A DNA stretch of 14,442 nucleotides. It comes from Chloroflexota bacterium (GTDB lineage: Bacteria; Chloroflexota; Dehalococcoidia; E44-bin15). Positions 8,258 to 14,442 of the stretch are shown in pieces. Each line of letters begins with the position of its first letter. Positions within the stretch are counted from its first letter, which is position 1. Location of the stretch: positions 1 to 14,442 of the forward strand of contig JADFVG010000014.1 in the NCBI GenBank assembly GCA_015222405.1. Reading direction: 5' to 3'. Made by a program: the position numbers and the translations under genes. The notes beneath the pieces are model-generated. The model was given only the letters and a program-made list of their open reading frames with translations, made no database searches and was not told where the DNA came from.

Positions 8258-8358
8258 CTTTCCCTCCGGGCATATCAAATTTGCTACACGGGGTCTTAGT
8301 ATGCTGCTGAAACTATTCAGGTATCAGAGTTAGCATCTCTTATCAGGATTTTCGCCAC

Positions 8359-9504
8359 TTATTTCTCCTTAGCTATCTTCAAATCCTTGGGCAGAGTAAA
8401 AATAAATTGGCTCCCTTTATCACTCCCGGGGCAAGGACTTACTGCCCATATCTCACCTTGGTGAGCTTCGATTATCCTCTTGCTTATGGACAATCCTAAG
8501 CCGGCTCCTCTTTTAGCCAAATTGAGACCTCGATAAAAATCGTCAAATACCCTAGGCAATTCCTCAGCAGGAATACCAATTCCGGTGTCCATCACCTCTA
8601 CTTGGACACGATCTGCGCCATCCTGTGCTTTGACCATCACAATGCCTTCAGGAGGAGTAAATTTAACCGCATTCGATAGCAAATTGGTAACTACCTGCTT
8701 AAGTCGATCTTTTGCTCCGTAGATGAGAAGAGGCTCCTGATCTAGATCGACTTTAATTTGTAATCCCTTCTCGTCAGCTAAAGGTTGAATTGCTTCAACG
8801 GAATCCACTATCACTTGGGCCAAGGAGATTTTGCTCTTAGCCACGTCTTTGGCACTAATTCCAGACACCTCCATTATGTTAGTTACCACATTCAGGAGGT
8901 CCCCGATCCTCTTGCTGCTACTTTGCAGCATATCTTTTTGCTCCTTGGTGAGTTCCCCGACATAGCCACCGAGCATGAGAAGATTAAAAGATTCAAGTGC
9001 AGCTAGAGGAGCCTTAATGTCGTGAAAAAGGATGGATAAAACATGCCCTTCCGTATCTATAGTGTGCTCCAACCTCAGAGAAACTATCTTAGCGAGGTTT
9101 CTCATTATTATGCGTTCCATTTTAGGGTTCTCTTGGAGCAGGCCTCTGAGGGCTGTCGTATCTAAGGCAGCAACTTGAGTTGTCTCAAGAGCCCGACCTG
9201 TTGCACTAAGAATGGCAGGGTCTATAAGCCCTGAACAACCCAAGGCGCCACCTCGAGTTATCACTTCGACTGTTGCCGATTCCTCAGCACGACCAATGCG
9301 AAGCTTTCTTTCCAGAGCCACCTTGCCCGATTCAACCATACACATAGTCTGACATAGGGTGCCCTCAGAAAAAATAATCGTACCAGCCTCATAGGTCTCT
9401 TCTCGGCAGAGCGGTAACACCTTTTCGAGGTCGTTATCGCTCAGTCCCGCAAATAAGTCAGACATCCTTAAAATGCCTTCAATGAAATCCATTTCCCTTT
9501 TCAC
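8359..9504 (-). CDS. Soluble sensor histidine kinase with N-terminal cyclic-nucleotide-binding-like domain
   Basis: Residues about 15-130 form a Crp/Fnr-type cyclic-nucleotide-binding fold. Residues about 150-215 are the HisKA dimerisation domain with the H-box HDIKAPLA (phospho-acceptor H161). Residues about 260-375 are the HATPase domain with N-box NLLSNAVKF (274-282), DTGIGIP (306-312) and GAGLGLS (333-339). No membrane segment or signal peptide is seen, so it senses something inside the cell. By eye, the Glu and Arg that contact cAMP in CRP are replaced by C90 and L99, so the ligand is probably not cAMP; C90 could hint at redox or metal sensing. The start is a GTG at 9504 after AAGGTGG; an ATG four codons later (9492) is possible. 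It is the first gene of the leftward operon. Confidence 0.9.
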   Translation of the reverse strand: MKREMDFIEGILRMSDLFAGLSDNDLEKVLPLCREETYEAGTIIFSEGTLCQTMCMVESGKVALERKLRIGRAEESATVEVITRGGALGCSGLIDPAILSATGRALETTQVAALDTTALRGLLQENPKMERIIMRNLAKIVSLRLEHTIDTEGHVLSILFHDIKAPLAALESFNLLMLGGYVGELTKEQKDMLQSSSKRIGDLLNVVTNIMEVSGISAKDVAKSKISLAQVIVDSVEAIQPLADEKGLQIKVDLDQEPLLIYGAKDRLKQVVTNLLSNAVKFTPPEGIVMVKAQDGADRVQVEVMDTGIGIPAEELPRVFDDFYRGLNLAKRGAGLGLSISKRIIEAHQGEIWAVSPCPGSDKGSQFIFTLPKDLKIAKEK

Positions 9505-9638
9505 CCACCTTCTGCATTTGCCAGTCCCTCTTTTCTTGTACTGGCTACACTCACCCCATGTAAACCCCCAAGAGCTTCCCTCATCGCCTTGGTGAAACTG
9601 GGCTCCTCATGCACCAAAAATCCTTTGCCTCGCTATTC

Positions 9639-9656
9639 TGTGATCTCTCCTTCACA
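9639..9656. promoter_or_regulatory. Candidate operator: TGTGA-N8-TCACA inverted repeat
   Basis: The perfect 5-bp arms TGTGA (9639-9643) and TCACA (9652-9656) are separated by 8 nt. The dyad lies directly downstream of the predicted leftward -10 and covers the expected transcription start of the kinase operon, a typical repressor position. The arms match the CRP/FNR-family half-site, but the standard spacing for CRP is 6 nt, so a CRP site is not claimed. Chance occurrence of such a short dyad is possible. Confidence 0.35.
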
Positions 9657-9685
9657 ATTTTACCATTTTACCCCATGGTTAACAA
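9657..9685 (-). promoter_or_regulatory. Predicted sigma70-type promoter for the kinase-Hdr-MetVF operon
   Basis: Read on the minus strand there is a -35 TTGTTA (9685-9680), a 17-nt spacer and a -10 TAAAAT (9662-9657), with a TG one base before the -10 (extended -10). A second TAAAAT lies 8 nt upstream (9670-9665) with TTGGCG 16 nt before it, so two overlapping start sites are possible. Transcription would begin near 9650 and give a leader of about 145 nt before the GTG at 9504. No other comparable promoter was found between this one and the left edge, consistent with a single long operon. Confidence 0.55.
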
Positions 9686-9737
9686 CCGCCAAATAGCGTA
9701 CGCCTTTTTACGGTAAATTACCAAAGCTTAAAGGAAA

Positions 9738-9778
9738 GTAAGCTGTGGCTTACAGGAACTACTTTCTGATAGTCCTGT
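9738..9778. repeat. Cluster of inverted repeats upstream of the metF2 promoter
   Basis: Two dyads abut. GTAAGC (9738-9743) pairs with GCTTAC (9748-9753) around a 4-nt loop. ACAGGAACTA (9752-9761) pairs with TAGTCCTGT (9770-9778) over nine base pairs with one bulged A. In addition AGCTTA (9725-9730) is complementary to TAAGCT (9739-9744), so the first stem has an alternative partner. The second dyad ends exactly where the -35 of the rightward promoter begins. No T-run follows, so these are not classic terminators; binding sites for a regulator are more likely. Confidence 0.4.
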
Positions 9779-9806
9779 TTGAGTTACACGGTGAATTTGT
9801 TATAAT
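9779..9806 (+). promoter_or_regulatory. Predicted extended -10 sigma70 promoter for the second metF
   Basis: The -35 TTGAGT (9779-9784) is followed after 16 nt by a perfect TATAAT (9801-9806), preceded by TG one base upstream (9798-9799), the extended -10 signature. Transcription should start near 9813 and give a leader of about 65 nt. The leader ends in a strong Shine-Dalgarno AAGGAGGA at 9863-9870, 7 nt before the ATG at 9878. This is the best-matching promoter in the window. It diverges from the kinase promoter about 120 nt to its left. Confidence 0.75.
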
Positions 9807-9877
9807 CTGGTGTAGCGATGTTGGGAAACAGCGGGGAGAACTTGTACAGGGGCTAATTACCGAAGGAGGATCTGATT

Positions 9878-10807
9878 ATGAAGACAAAAAGCAATCTTGA
9901 GAGGATGCTTATGGCGGGTCATTTTGTTGTGACCGCTGAAATCATTCCTCCTCAAAGCGCAGACTTTGAGCTAATGAAGAGGAAAACTGATCTCCTCAAG
10001 GGCTATGTTGATGCTTTTAATGTCACTGACGGACAGTCGGCGGTAGTAGCGATGGCAAGCTGGGCAGCCTGTCTTATAGGGAAACAGGAAGGCCTTGATC
10101 CCATCGTGCACATGACTTGTCGTGATAGAAATCGAATTGCTCTCCAAATGGACATTTTGGGCGTCGCTGCCCTTGGAGTCAATAACATGATTTGCCTCTC
10201 CGGAGATTCCATCTCCTCTGGAGATCATCCTGAAGCAAAGTCTGTCCTGGATGTTGACTCTATCCAGCTTGTCAAGATAGTCAAGGATCTCCGGGACGAA
10301 AAGAAGTTTCAAAATGGGGAGCCAATACCGGGAAGAGAGCCCCAGCTCTTCGTTGGAGCTGTAGCAAATCCCTTCATCGATCCCGAGCATGAGGTAATTC
10401 GTCTCGCCAAGAAGGTTGAGGCAGGAGCAGACTTTATTCAAACTCAGGCCGTCTATAACATTGAAGGGTTTAAAAAATGGATGGAGATGGTCAAGGAAAG
10501 GGAATTGCACAACAAGGTAAAGATCCTTGCTGGCGTCACGCCTCTAAAATCTGGAGGAGCGGCGAGGTATATGAAAACGTACGTTCCCGGGGTGGATATT
10601 CCAGATGAGCTCATTGAGCGCCTTCGCAGGGTTCCTACTAAAGAGCAAGTGTCAAAGGAAGGGATAAAAATTGCCGTTGAGACCATAAACAGGCTGAAGG
10701 AAATAGAAGGAGTAGCAGGTGTCCACATTATGGCTATTGAATGGGAAGAAGCCATCCCGGAGGTCTGCAATGCTAGCGGCCTTTATCCTCGTCCCTTCCC
10801 TGAATAA
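9878..10807 (+). CDS. metF: Second methylenetetrahydrofolate reductase (MetF paralogue)
   Basis: This 309-residue protein has the same MetF signatures as the copy at 2964-3854: TAEIIPP near the N-terminus (E21 at the catalytic Glu position), NVTDGQS, MTCRDRNR, CLSGDS followed by GDHPEAKSV, IQTQAVYN and the C-terminal GVHIMAI. The two copies are clearly related but diverged across their whole length, so they are not a recent duplication. It has its own extended -10 promoter and a strong AAGGAGGA ribosome site, and it is transcribed away from the Hdr operon with no MetV next to it. It may use the MetV in the other operon, work with different redox partners, or act in methyl-THF oxidation or another C1 reaction. 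That choice is not visible in the sequence. Confidence 0.9.
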   Translation: MKTKSNLERMLMAGHFVVTAEIIPPQSADFELMKRKTDLLKGYVDAFNVTDGQSAVVAMASWAACLIGKQEGLDPIVHMTCRDRNRIALQMDILGVAALGVNNMICLSGDSISSGDHPEAKSVLDVDSIQLVKIVKDLRDEKKFQNGEPIPGREPQLFVGAVANPFIDPEHEVIRLAKKVEAGADFIQTQAVYNIEGFKKWMEMVKERELHNKVKILAGVTPLKSGGAARYMKTYVPGVDIPDELIERLRRVPTKEQVSKEGIKIAVETINRLKEIEGVAGVHIMAIEWEEAIPEVCNASGLYPRPFPE

Positions 10808-11158
10808 TTGGGGGGACGGGAAAGTCTATAGGGGCATAATTTGTCTAAATGGTGAGCCAGAATAGATAAAACCAAAGACTCTGGTCTTCAGCGTGGTCTC
10901 TTAGATGTCGGTGGGTCGGGCAAATAGCTTGTCCTTTTCTTATCTCCAGTTCGAGTCTCCTCCGGTGGGCAATTCACCCAGGGAATGGCAAACCTGATCG
11001 CCTCCCACAACAGGAAGCCCGCAGTCACCGCCCCGATGCGATAAGCAATCCCTCGCTGGGGACGAAGAATGCGGGGATGGGGAAAAGGAGCCTCCCAAAA
11101 GGTGCCACAGTTTCCTGCCTATCCAGCCCCTCACGTCTTCACTTACTTGTTATCATCC
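10808..11158. other. 351-nt intergenic stretch between convergent metF2 and fabF; no convincing gene
   Basis: I see no clear gene, rRNA or strong terminator here. A short hairpin AAGAC-TCTG-GTCTT (10875-10888) lies after metF2 but has no T-run. At 10949-10957 GTTCGAGTC matches the tRNA T-loop/B-box, yet the flanking bases pair at only two of five T-stem positions and no D-arm or anticodon arm is found, so it is at most a tRNA scrap. On the minus strand a 76-codon open stretch without ATG (10891-11118) encodes a short hydrophobic segment that may be a gene remnant. The region marks the switch from C1 metabolism genes to the more GC-rich fabF/MMPL block. Confidence 0.6.
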
Positions 11159-12403
11159 TTACAGGTCGGCCGGCGATGCAAAGATAAGCGCTGCATTATG
11201 CCCGCCGAAGCCAAATGAATTAGACAAGGCAGCTTTAACCTCTCTCTGGCGTGCTGCATTCGGGACGTAGTCGAGGTCACACTCAGGATCCGGCTTCTCC
11301 AGGTTAATCGTGGGTGGAATTATGCCCTCTTGTATTGCCTGTACCGAGATCAGCGCTTCGATCGCTCCCGCTGCCCCCATGAGGTGCCCCAGCATTGACT
11401 TGGTGGAGCTGATGGGCACCTTGTAAGCATGCTCGCCGAATACCGACTTGATCGCTATTGTCTCGCTCTTGTCGTTGAGCCTGGTAGAGCTGCCATGAGC
11501 GTTGATGTAATCTATCTGCTCAGGTTCCATGCCGGCCTGGCGCAGTGCCGCCCTCATGGCGCGAGCGGCACCCTCTCCATCGTCCGGCATCTCGCAGATA
11601 TGGTAGGCGTCCCCCGTTGCGCCGTAGCCAGCAATCTCTGCCAGTATAGGTGCGCCCCTCTCAAGAGCAAAGTCAAGGCTCTCCAGGACCAAGACCGCTG
11701 CGCCCTCGCTCATGACAAAGCCATCCCTTTCGGCATCGAAAGGCCGCGAAACCTGGCTCGGTTCCCAGTTCCTTCTCGACAGGGCTCCCATGGCGGCGAA
11801 TCCGGCAATAGCAATAGGCGTTATGGTTGCATCAGTGCCGCCAGCTATCATGGCCTTGGCTTCGCCTTGCCTTATCACCCTAAAGGCTTCGCCGATGGCG
11901 TGCGCCCCACTGGCGCACGCGGAGACCACGCCGTAATTAAGCCCCCTGGCCCCGAGGGTCATCGACACCTGCCCTGAGGCAATATCGATGATCATCATCG
12001 GCACCAGAAAAGGACTGACTCGGTCGGCCCCCTTTTCCCACAGCACCCTGAACTGCTCAGACAAGGTGATCAAGCCTCCCATGCCGCTACCAATGAGCAC
12101 CCCGACATCATCTCTATTCGAGGAATCAAGCCTCAGCGAGGCGCGCTCCACTGCCTCCAGGCTGGCGGCGACGGCAAACTGAGTAAAGCGGTCCATCCGC
12201 CTTGCCGTCTTGCGATCCACATACTGGGCTGGGTCGAAGCCCTTCACCTCGCCAGCGATCTTCACCGGCAGATCCTCCGCATCGCATAAGGTGATGAAGT
12301 CCACCCCCGAGCTGCCGGCTGTCAGCGACCGCCAGGTTGAGGCAACATCCAGTCCCAGGGGATTCACTGTTCCCAGGCCGGTAACTACAACTTTTTTGTT
12401 CAT
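11159..12403 (-). CDS. fabF: 3-oxoacyl-[acyl-carrier-protein] synthase II (FabF-type ketosynthase)
   Basis: FabF condenses malonyl-ACP with a growing acyl-ACP in fatty-acid elongation. The protein is 414 residues, the usual length, and begins MNKKVVVTGLG as is typical. The catalytic triad is intact and at the standard positions: C163 (in SACASGAH), H303 (in NAHGSST) and H340 (in SMLGHLMGAAGA), with K335 nearby. The C-terminal NSFGFGGHN loop is present. The ATG at 12403 has AGGAGG 8 nt upstream and follows the ArsA fragment after 15 nt, so it is probably co-transcribed with it and the MMPL transporter. No acyl-carrier-protein or other fab gene is in the window, so it could serve a dedicated lipid product exported by the transporter rather than bulk fatty-acid synthesis. 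That is inference only. Confidence 0.95.
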   Translation of the reverse strand: MNKKVVVTGLGTVNPLGLDVASTWRSLTAGSSGVDFITLCDAEDLPVKIAGEVKGFDPAQYVDRKTARRMDRFTQFAVAASLEAVERASLRLDSSNRDDVGVLIGSGMGGLITLSEQFRVLWEKGADRVSPFLVPMMIIDIASGQVSMTLGARGLNYGVVSACASGAHAIGEAFRVIRQGEAKAMIAGGTDATITPIAIAGFAAMGALSRRNWEPSQVSRPFDAERDGFVMSEGAAVLVLESLDFALERGAPILAEIAGYGATGDAYHICEMPDDGEGAARAMRAALRQAGMEPEQIDYINAHGSSTRLNDKSETIAIKSVFGEHAYKVPISSTKSMLGHLMGAAGAIEALISVQAIQEGIIPPTINLEKPDPECDLDYVPNAARQREVKAALSNSFGFGGHNAALIFASPADL

Positions 12404-12418
12404 ACGCCTATCCTCCTG

Positions 12419-12649
12419 CTAGGGCTCTAGGCCCTCTGCAACGGTGATCCGGGGATGTCCTGCCTCCAGCTTTGCGCCCCTGGGCTTGGGGCCCAGAGGC
12501 CACTCTAAGCTGTCGGCCAGACTGCGAGCAGCGTCCGTGCTCAAAACCACGGTCTTGTATCCGCGCTCGGCGGCGCTCAACGCCCTAGCTGTCGCTACGG
12601 TGGTCTTGCCGACGCCACTCTTCCCAGTGAAGAGAAGGATCCTAGCCAT
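12419..12649 (-). CDS. Short ArsA/Get3-type P-loop ATPase fragment (possible pseudogene)
   Basis: Only 76 residues long, against 300 or more for a normal ArsA-family ATPase. The N-terminus is convincing: ARILLFTGKSGVGKTT holds a deviant Walker A with both lysines (family usual GKGGVGKTT), then STDAARSLADSL matches the switch region that follows. Beyond about residue 55 the family likeness fades and a TAG ends the frame 15 nt before fabF. All later motifs (switch II DTAP-like, metal or tail-anchor site) are missing, and there is no room for them downstream. I chose the ATG at 12649 because GGAGG lies 5 nt upstream; the frame could begin at 12670. It overlaps the transporter's stop by 8 nt. It is probably a deletion remnant kept for translational coupling, or a short functional P-loop peptide. 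Confidence 0.65.
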   Translation of the reverse strand: MARILLFTGKSGVGKTTVATARALSAAERGYKTVVLSTDAARSLADSLEWPLGPKPRGAKLEAGHPRITVAEGLEP

Positions 12650-14442
12650 TGTTGCCTCCAATGCTGTCATCTTCCTGGCCTCCTGCCACCTTCCCTTGGG
12701 AGTTCCCGTCTTCAGAGCGCAGGCTGGCAGGCCACCAGTTCCACCTGCCCATCACCGCGGCGATGGCCGGCACTAGGAGCGACATAATAATAAAAGTGTG
12801 GATGAGTACGCCGATAGCGATGGCTGCACCAATCTGCAACAGCATCTGAATTGGGGCGCTGGTCAGAGCGCTGAAGGTTCCTGCCAAGATGATGCCGCAG
12901 GCAATGATAACCCCGCTGGTATAGGTAGCGGCCCGGCGCACCCCTTCCCGGGCATTCCTGCCCTCCGATTCCTCCCTCACCCGCGACATGAAGAAGATGT
13001 TGTAGTCAGCCCCGATGGCCAGTATGAGGACGAAGATGAGGATGGGGATAACATAGTTGACTCCTCCCTGGCCCAGAGCATCCTGGAGCAGCCAGGTGAC
13101 CAGGCCCATGGTCGCCCCGTAGCCCAGTATCGTAGCAAGGAGCAAATAGATAGGAGCCACCAGGCTGCGCAGGAGCAAGGCTAGGACGATGAACACGCCG
13201 GCCAAGACAAGGGCCATTACCACCTTGAAGTCCTCATCCACGATATGCCTTATATCGGTGAATTCAGCGGTGGGGCCGCCGACGTAGTGCTCGGCCCCAC
13301 TCAAGCTCGTGGCGCTGAGCTCGCCATCTAGCGTTTTTCTGATAGCAAGCACTGTGTCAAAGGCATCCATGGAGTAAAGGTCTGCCTCCAGGATGGCATA
13401 GAAGCGCGTTGTCGTTCCATCTTCCGAAAAGAAGACGCTCAGCATATCCGCTATTGCGGGGTCTTCGGCCAGCATACTCTGGGGCAGGAAGTAGGCATCG
13501 CCCCGCTCGTTGAAGGTCACCGCGAGTGCCTGAAGGTCTGCTATAAGCCCCCCAATGTCATCCTGCAATCTAGCCCAGGCCGCCTGCATCTGGGCCGGTG
13601 GTAGCGAACCCGCTGCTCCTACTATCTGTTGAAATGCCAGATTCAGTTGGCTCAAGCCCTCCGTAGCGTCCTGGTAATTGGGGTCGTCGCTTACCCAGGG
13701 AAAGGTCTGACCAAGTTCGCTGAGATAACTCCCCAGAGCCAAGAAAGACTCGATTGAAAACTGGCTCAAAATAGCCTCTAAAGAACCCTGCATCTCGATC
13801 ACCTCGGCCAGTTGCTGGCTGAAGGACTCGAGCTGGCCAGAAACGGTGAGCCCTGCGCTCATCTCCGAGTTGCCAGAAGGCTGCACCACGCTGCGCATCT
13901 TTTGCACCCCTTCTACCTGCTCCAGCGTAGCAGTTAGCCTGGCAATGTCTGCGAGACAGGCGGGTGAGGTGAGGTCTCCAGCCTGGGGGGCCTCAATGAG
14001 CACCGTGGTCGGCATTATCTCGCCCTTATCGAAGTGGCCCTCCAGCACCTGGAAACCTCGCACGGAGTCCATATCCTCCGGTAGCTCGGATATGATGTCA
14101 AAGGAACGCGCCATATGAGGAAGAGCCAGGTAGGGAATGAGCAGGATGACAAGCACTGCCACCGCGGTGAGCGCAGGCCGGCGCGTAATCGTCCCAGCGA
14201 TCCTCTGCCAGTCTACCCGGCGCTTGCGCGGTTTCGCCATCTCAGGAAAGGGCCAAAATAGCCTGCGGCCGAAGATGGACATCAGGGCGGGGGCCAGAGT
14301 TAGGGCGGCAATTAAGGTTACCACCACGGTGAAGCCCATGGAGGGCCCGATGGTCCTGGTCAGACCGAAGCGGGCAACTGCAAGACAGCAAAGCCCGATG
14401 AAGACTGTGGCTGCGCTGGCGGTTATCACCGCCCCAACTTTA
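12642..14442 (-). CDS. MMPL/RND-family membrane transporter (5' end outside window)
   Basis: About 600 C-terminal residues are visible. The frame stays open to the right edge, so the GTG at 14429 is internal and the true start lies outside. Counting from that GTG, hydrophobic segments lie at about 2-21, 31-54 and 86-105, then a large extracytoplasmic loop (about 106-400), then five segments at about 402-421, 425-448, 459-480, 505-522 and 532-558. GADYNIF at 473-479 is the MmpL/RND proton-relay hallmark (D475, Y476). The loop has long alpha-helical, Gln/Leu-rich stretches around 195-300, as in other MMPL periplasmic domains. Such proteins export lipids or hydrophobic compounds using the proton gradient. 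The neighbouring fabF suggests a lipid cargo, but this is not proven. The C-terminal tail is short and polar. Confidence 0.92.
   Translation of the reverse strand, partial: KVGAVITASAATVFIGLCCLAVARFGLTRTIGPSMGFTVVVTLIAALTLAPALMSIFGRRLFWPFPEMAKPRKRRVDWQRIAGTITRRPALTAVAVLVILLIPYLALPHMARSFDIISELPEDMDSVRGFQVLEGHFDKGEIMPTTVLIEAPQAGDLTSPACLADIARLTATLEQVEGVQKMRSVVQPSGNSEMSAGLTVSGQLESFSQQLAEVIEMQGSLEAILSQFSIESFLALGSYLSELGQTFPWVSDDPNYQDATEGLSQLNLAFQQIVGAAGSLPPAQMQAAWARLQDDIGGLIADLQALAVTFNERGDAYFLPQSMLAEDPAIADMLSVFFSEDGTTTRFYAILEADLYSMDAFDTVLAIRKTLDGELSATSLSGAEHYVGGPTAEFTDIRHIVDEDFKVVMALVLAGVFIVLALLLRSLVAPIYLLLATILGYGATMGLVTWLLQDALGQGGVNYVIPILIFVLILAIGADYNIFFMSRVREESEGRNAREGVRRAATYTSGVIIACGIILAGTFSALTSAPIQMLLQIGAAIAIGVLIHTFIIMSLLVPAIAAVMGRWNWWPASLRSEDGNSQGKVAGGQEDDSIGGNNG

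Noticed and set aside
8258..8278. Seven-codon extension of the response regulator
   Set aside because: The ATG at 8257 has GGAGGGAAAG directly before it and gives a standard receiver N-terminus.
10875..10888. Rho-independent terminator after metF2
   Set aside because: A 5-bp stem only and no following T-run, so not supported.
10930..10972. tRNA gene suggested by GTTCGAGTC
   Set aside because: T-stem pairing fails at three of five positions, no CCA end, no anticodon or D-arm can be drawn.
10940..11134. 64-codon minus-strand frame starting at a GTG
   Set aside because: No ribosome site, Gly/Ser/Pro-rich with no family resemblance; probably chance.
11429..11977. 182-codon plus-strand frame opposite fabF
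   Set aside because: The composition mirrors the antisense of fabF, with no recognisable domain or ribosome site.
1..14442. CRISPR array, insertion sequence, prophage or rRNA
   Set aside because: No regularly spaced repeats, transposase, integrase or rRNA-like sequence was found on either strand.

Overview
The window reads as part of the genome of an anaerobic bacterium that runs the methyl (tetrahydrofolate) branch of the Wood-Ljungdahl pathway. The basis is a dense set of iron-sulfur flavoproteins of the heterodisulfide-reductase (Hdr) type packed around MetV and MetF. Sigma70-like promoters and Shine-Dalgarno sites before most genes show it is bacterial. The phylum cannot be fixed from the sequence. 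The MetVF-Hdr genes, the MMPL transporter and the ArsA-type ATPase piece would fit an anaerobic Chloroflexota (Dehalococcoidia-like) or an anaerobic actinobacterial lineage, but this is a weak guess.

Region 1 (1-9504, all minus strand) looks like one long operon read leftwards. It opens with a soluble sensor histidine kinase (cyclic-nucleotide-binding-like domain plus kinase) and a stand-alone receiver protein. These are followed by a QmoA-like HdrA, a QmoB-like HdrA with a C-terminal double ferredoxin, MvhD, MetV, MetF, HdrC, and a very large HdrA with a complete GltD (NADPH-oxidoreductase) module inserted in it. That last gene runs off the left edge. Gaps are 2-101 nt or are small overlaps. 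The metabolic genes plausibly encode a multi-subunit methylenetetrahydrofolate reductase. In it, MetF reduces methylene-THF to methyl-THF, MetV and MvhD relay electrons, and the HdrA proteins link MetF to NAD(P)H and ferredoxin, possibly by flavin-based bifurcation. No HdrB (CCG-domain) gene is visible in the window.

Region 2 (9505-9877) is a divergent control region. It has a leftward promoter for the kinase operon, a rightward extended -10 promoter for a second metF, and several inverted repeats that could be operators.

Region 3 (9878-10807, plus strand) is a second, stand-alone MetF paralogue without MetV. It is followed by about 350 nt (10808-11158) with no convincing gene.

Region 4 (11159-14442, minus strand) is unrelated in function and looks more GC-rich by eye. 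It holds an MMPL/RND-type membrane transporter (5' end outside the window), an 8-nt-overlapping short fragment of an ArsA-type P-loop ATPase, and a complete FabF ketosynthase with an intact Cys-His-His triad. The three are closely spaced and probably co-transcribed.
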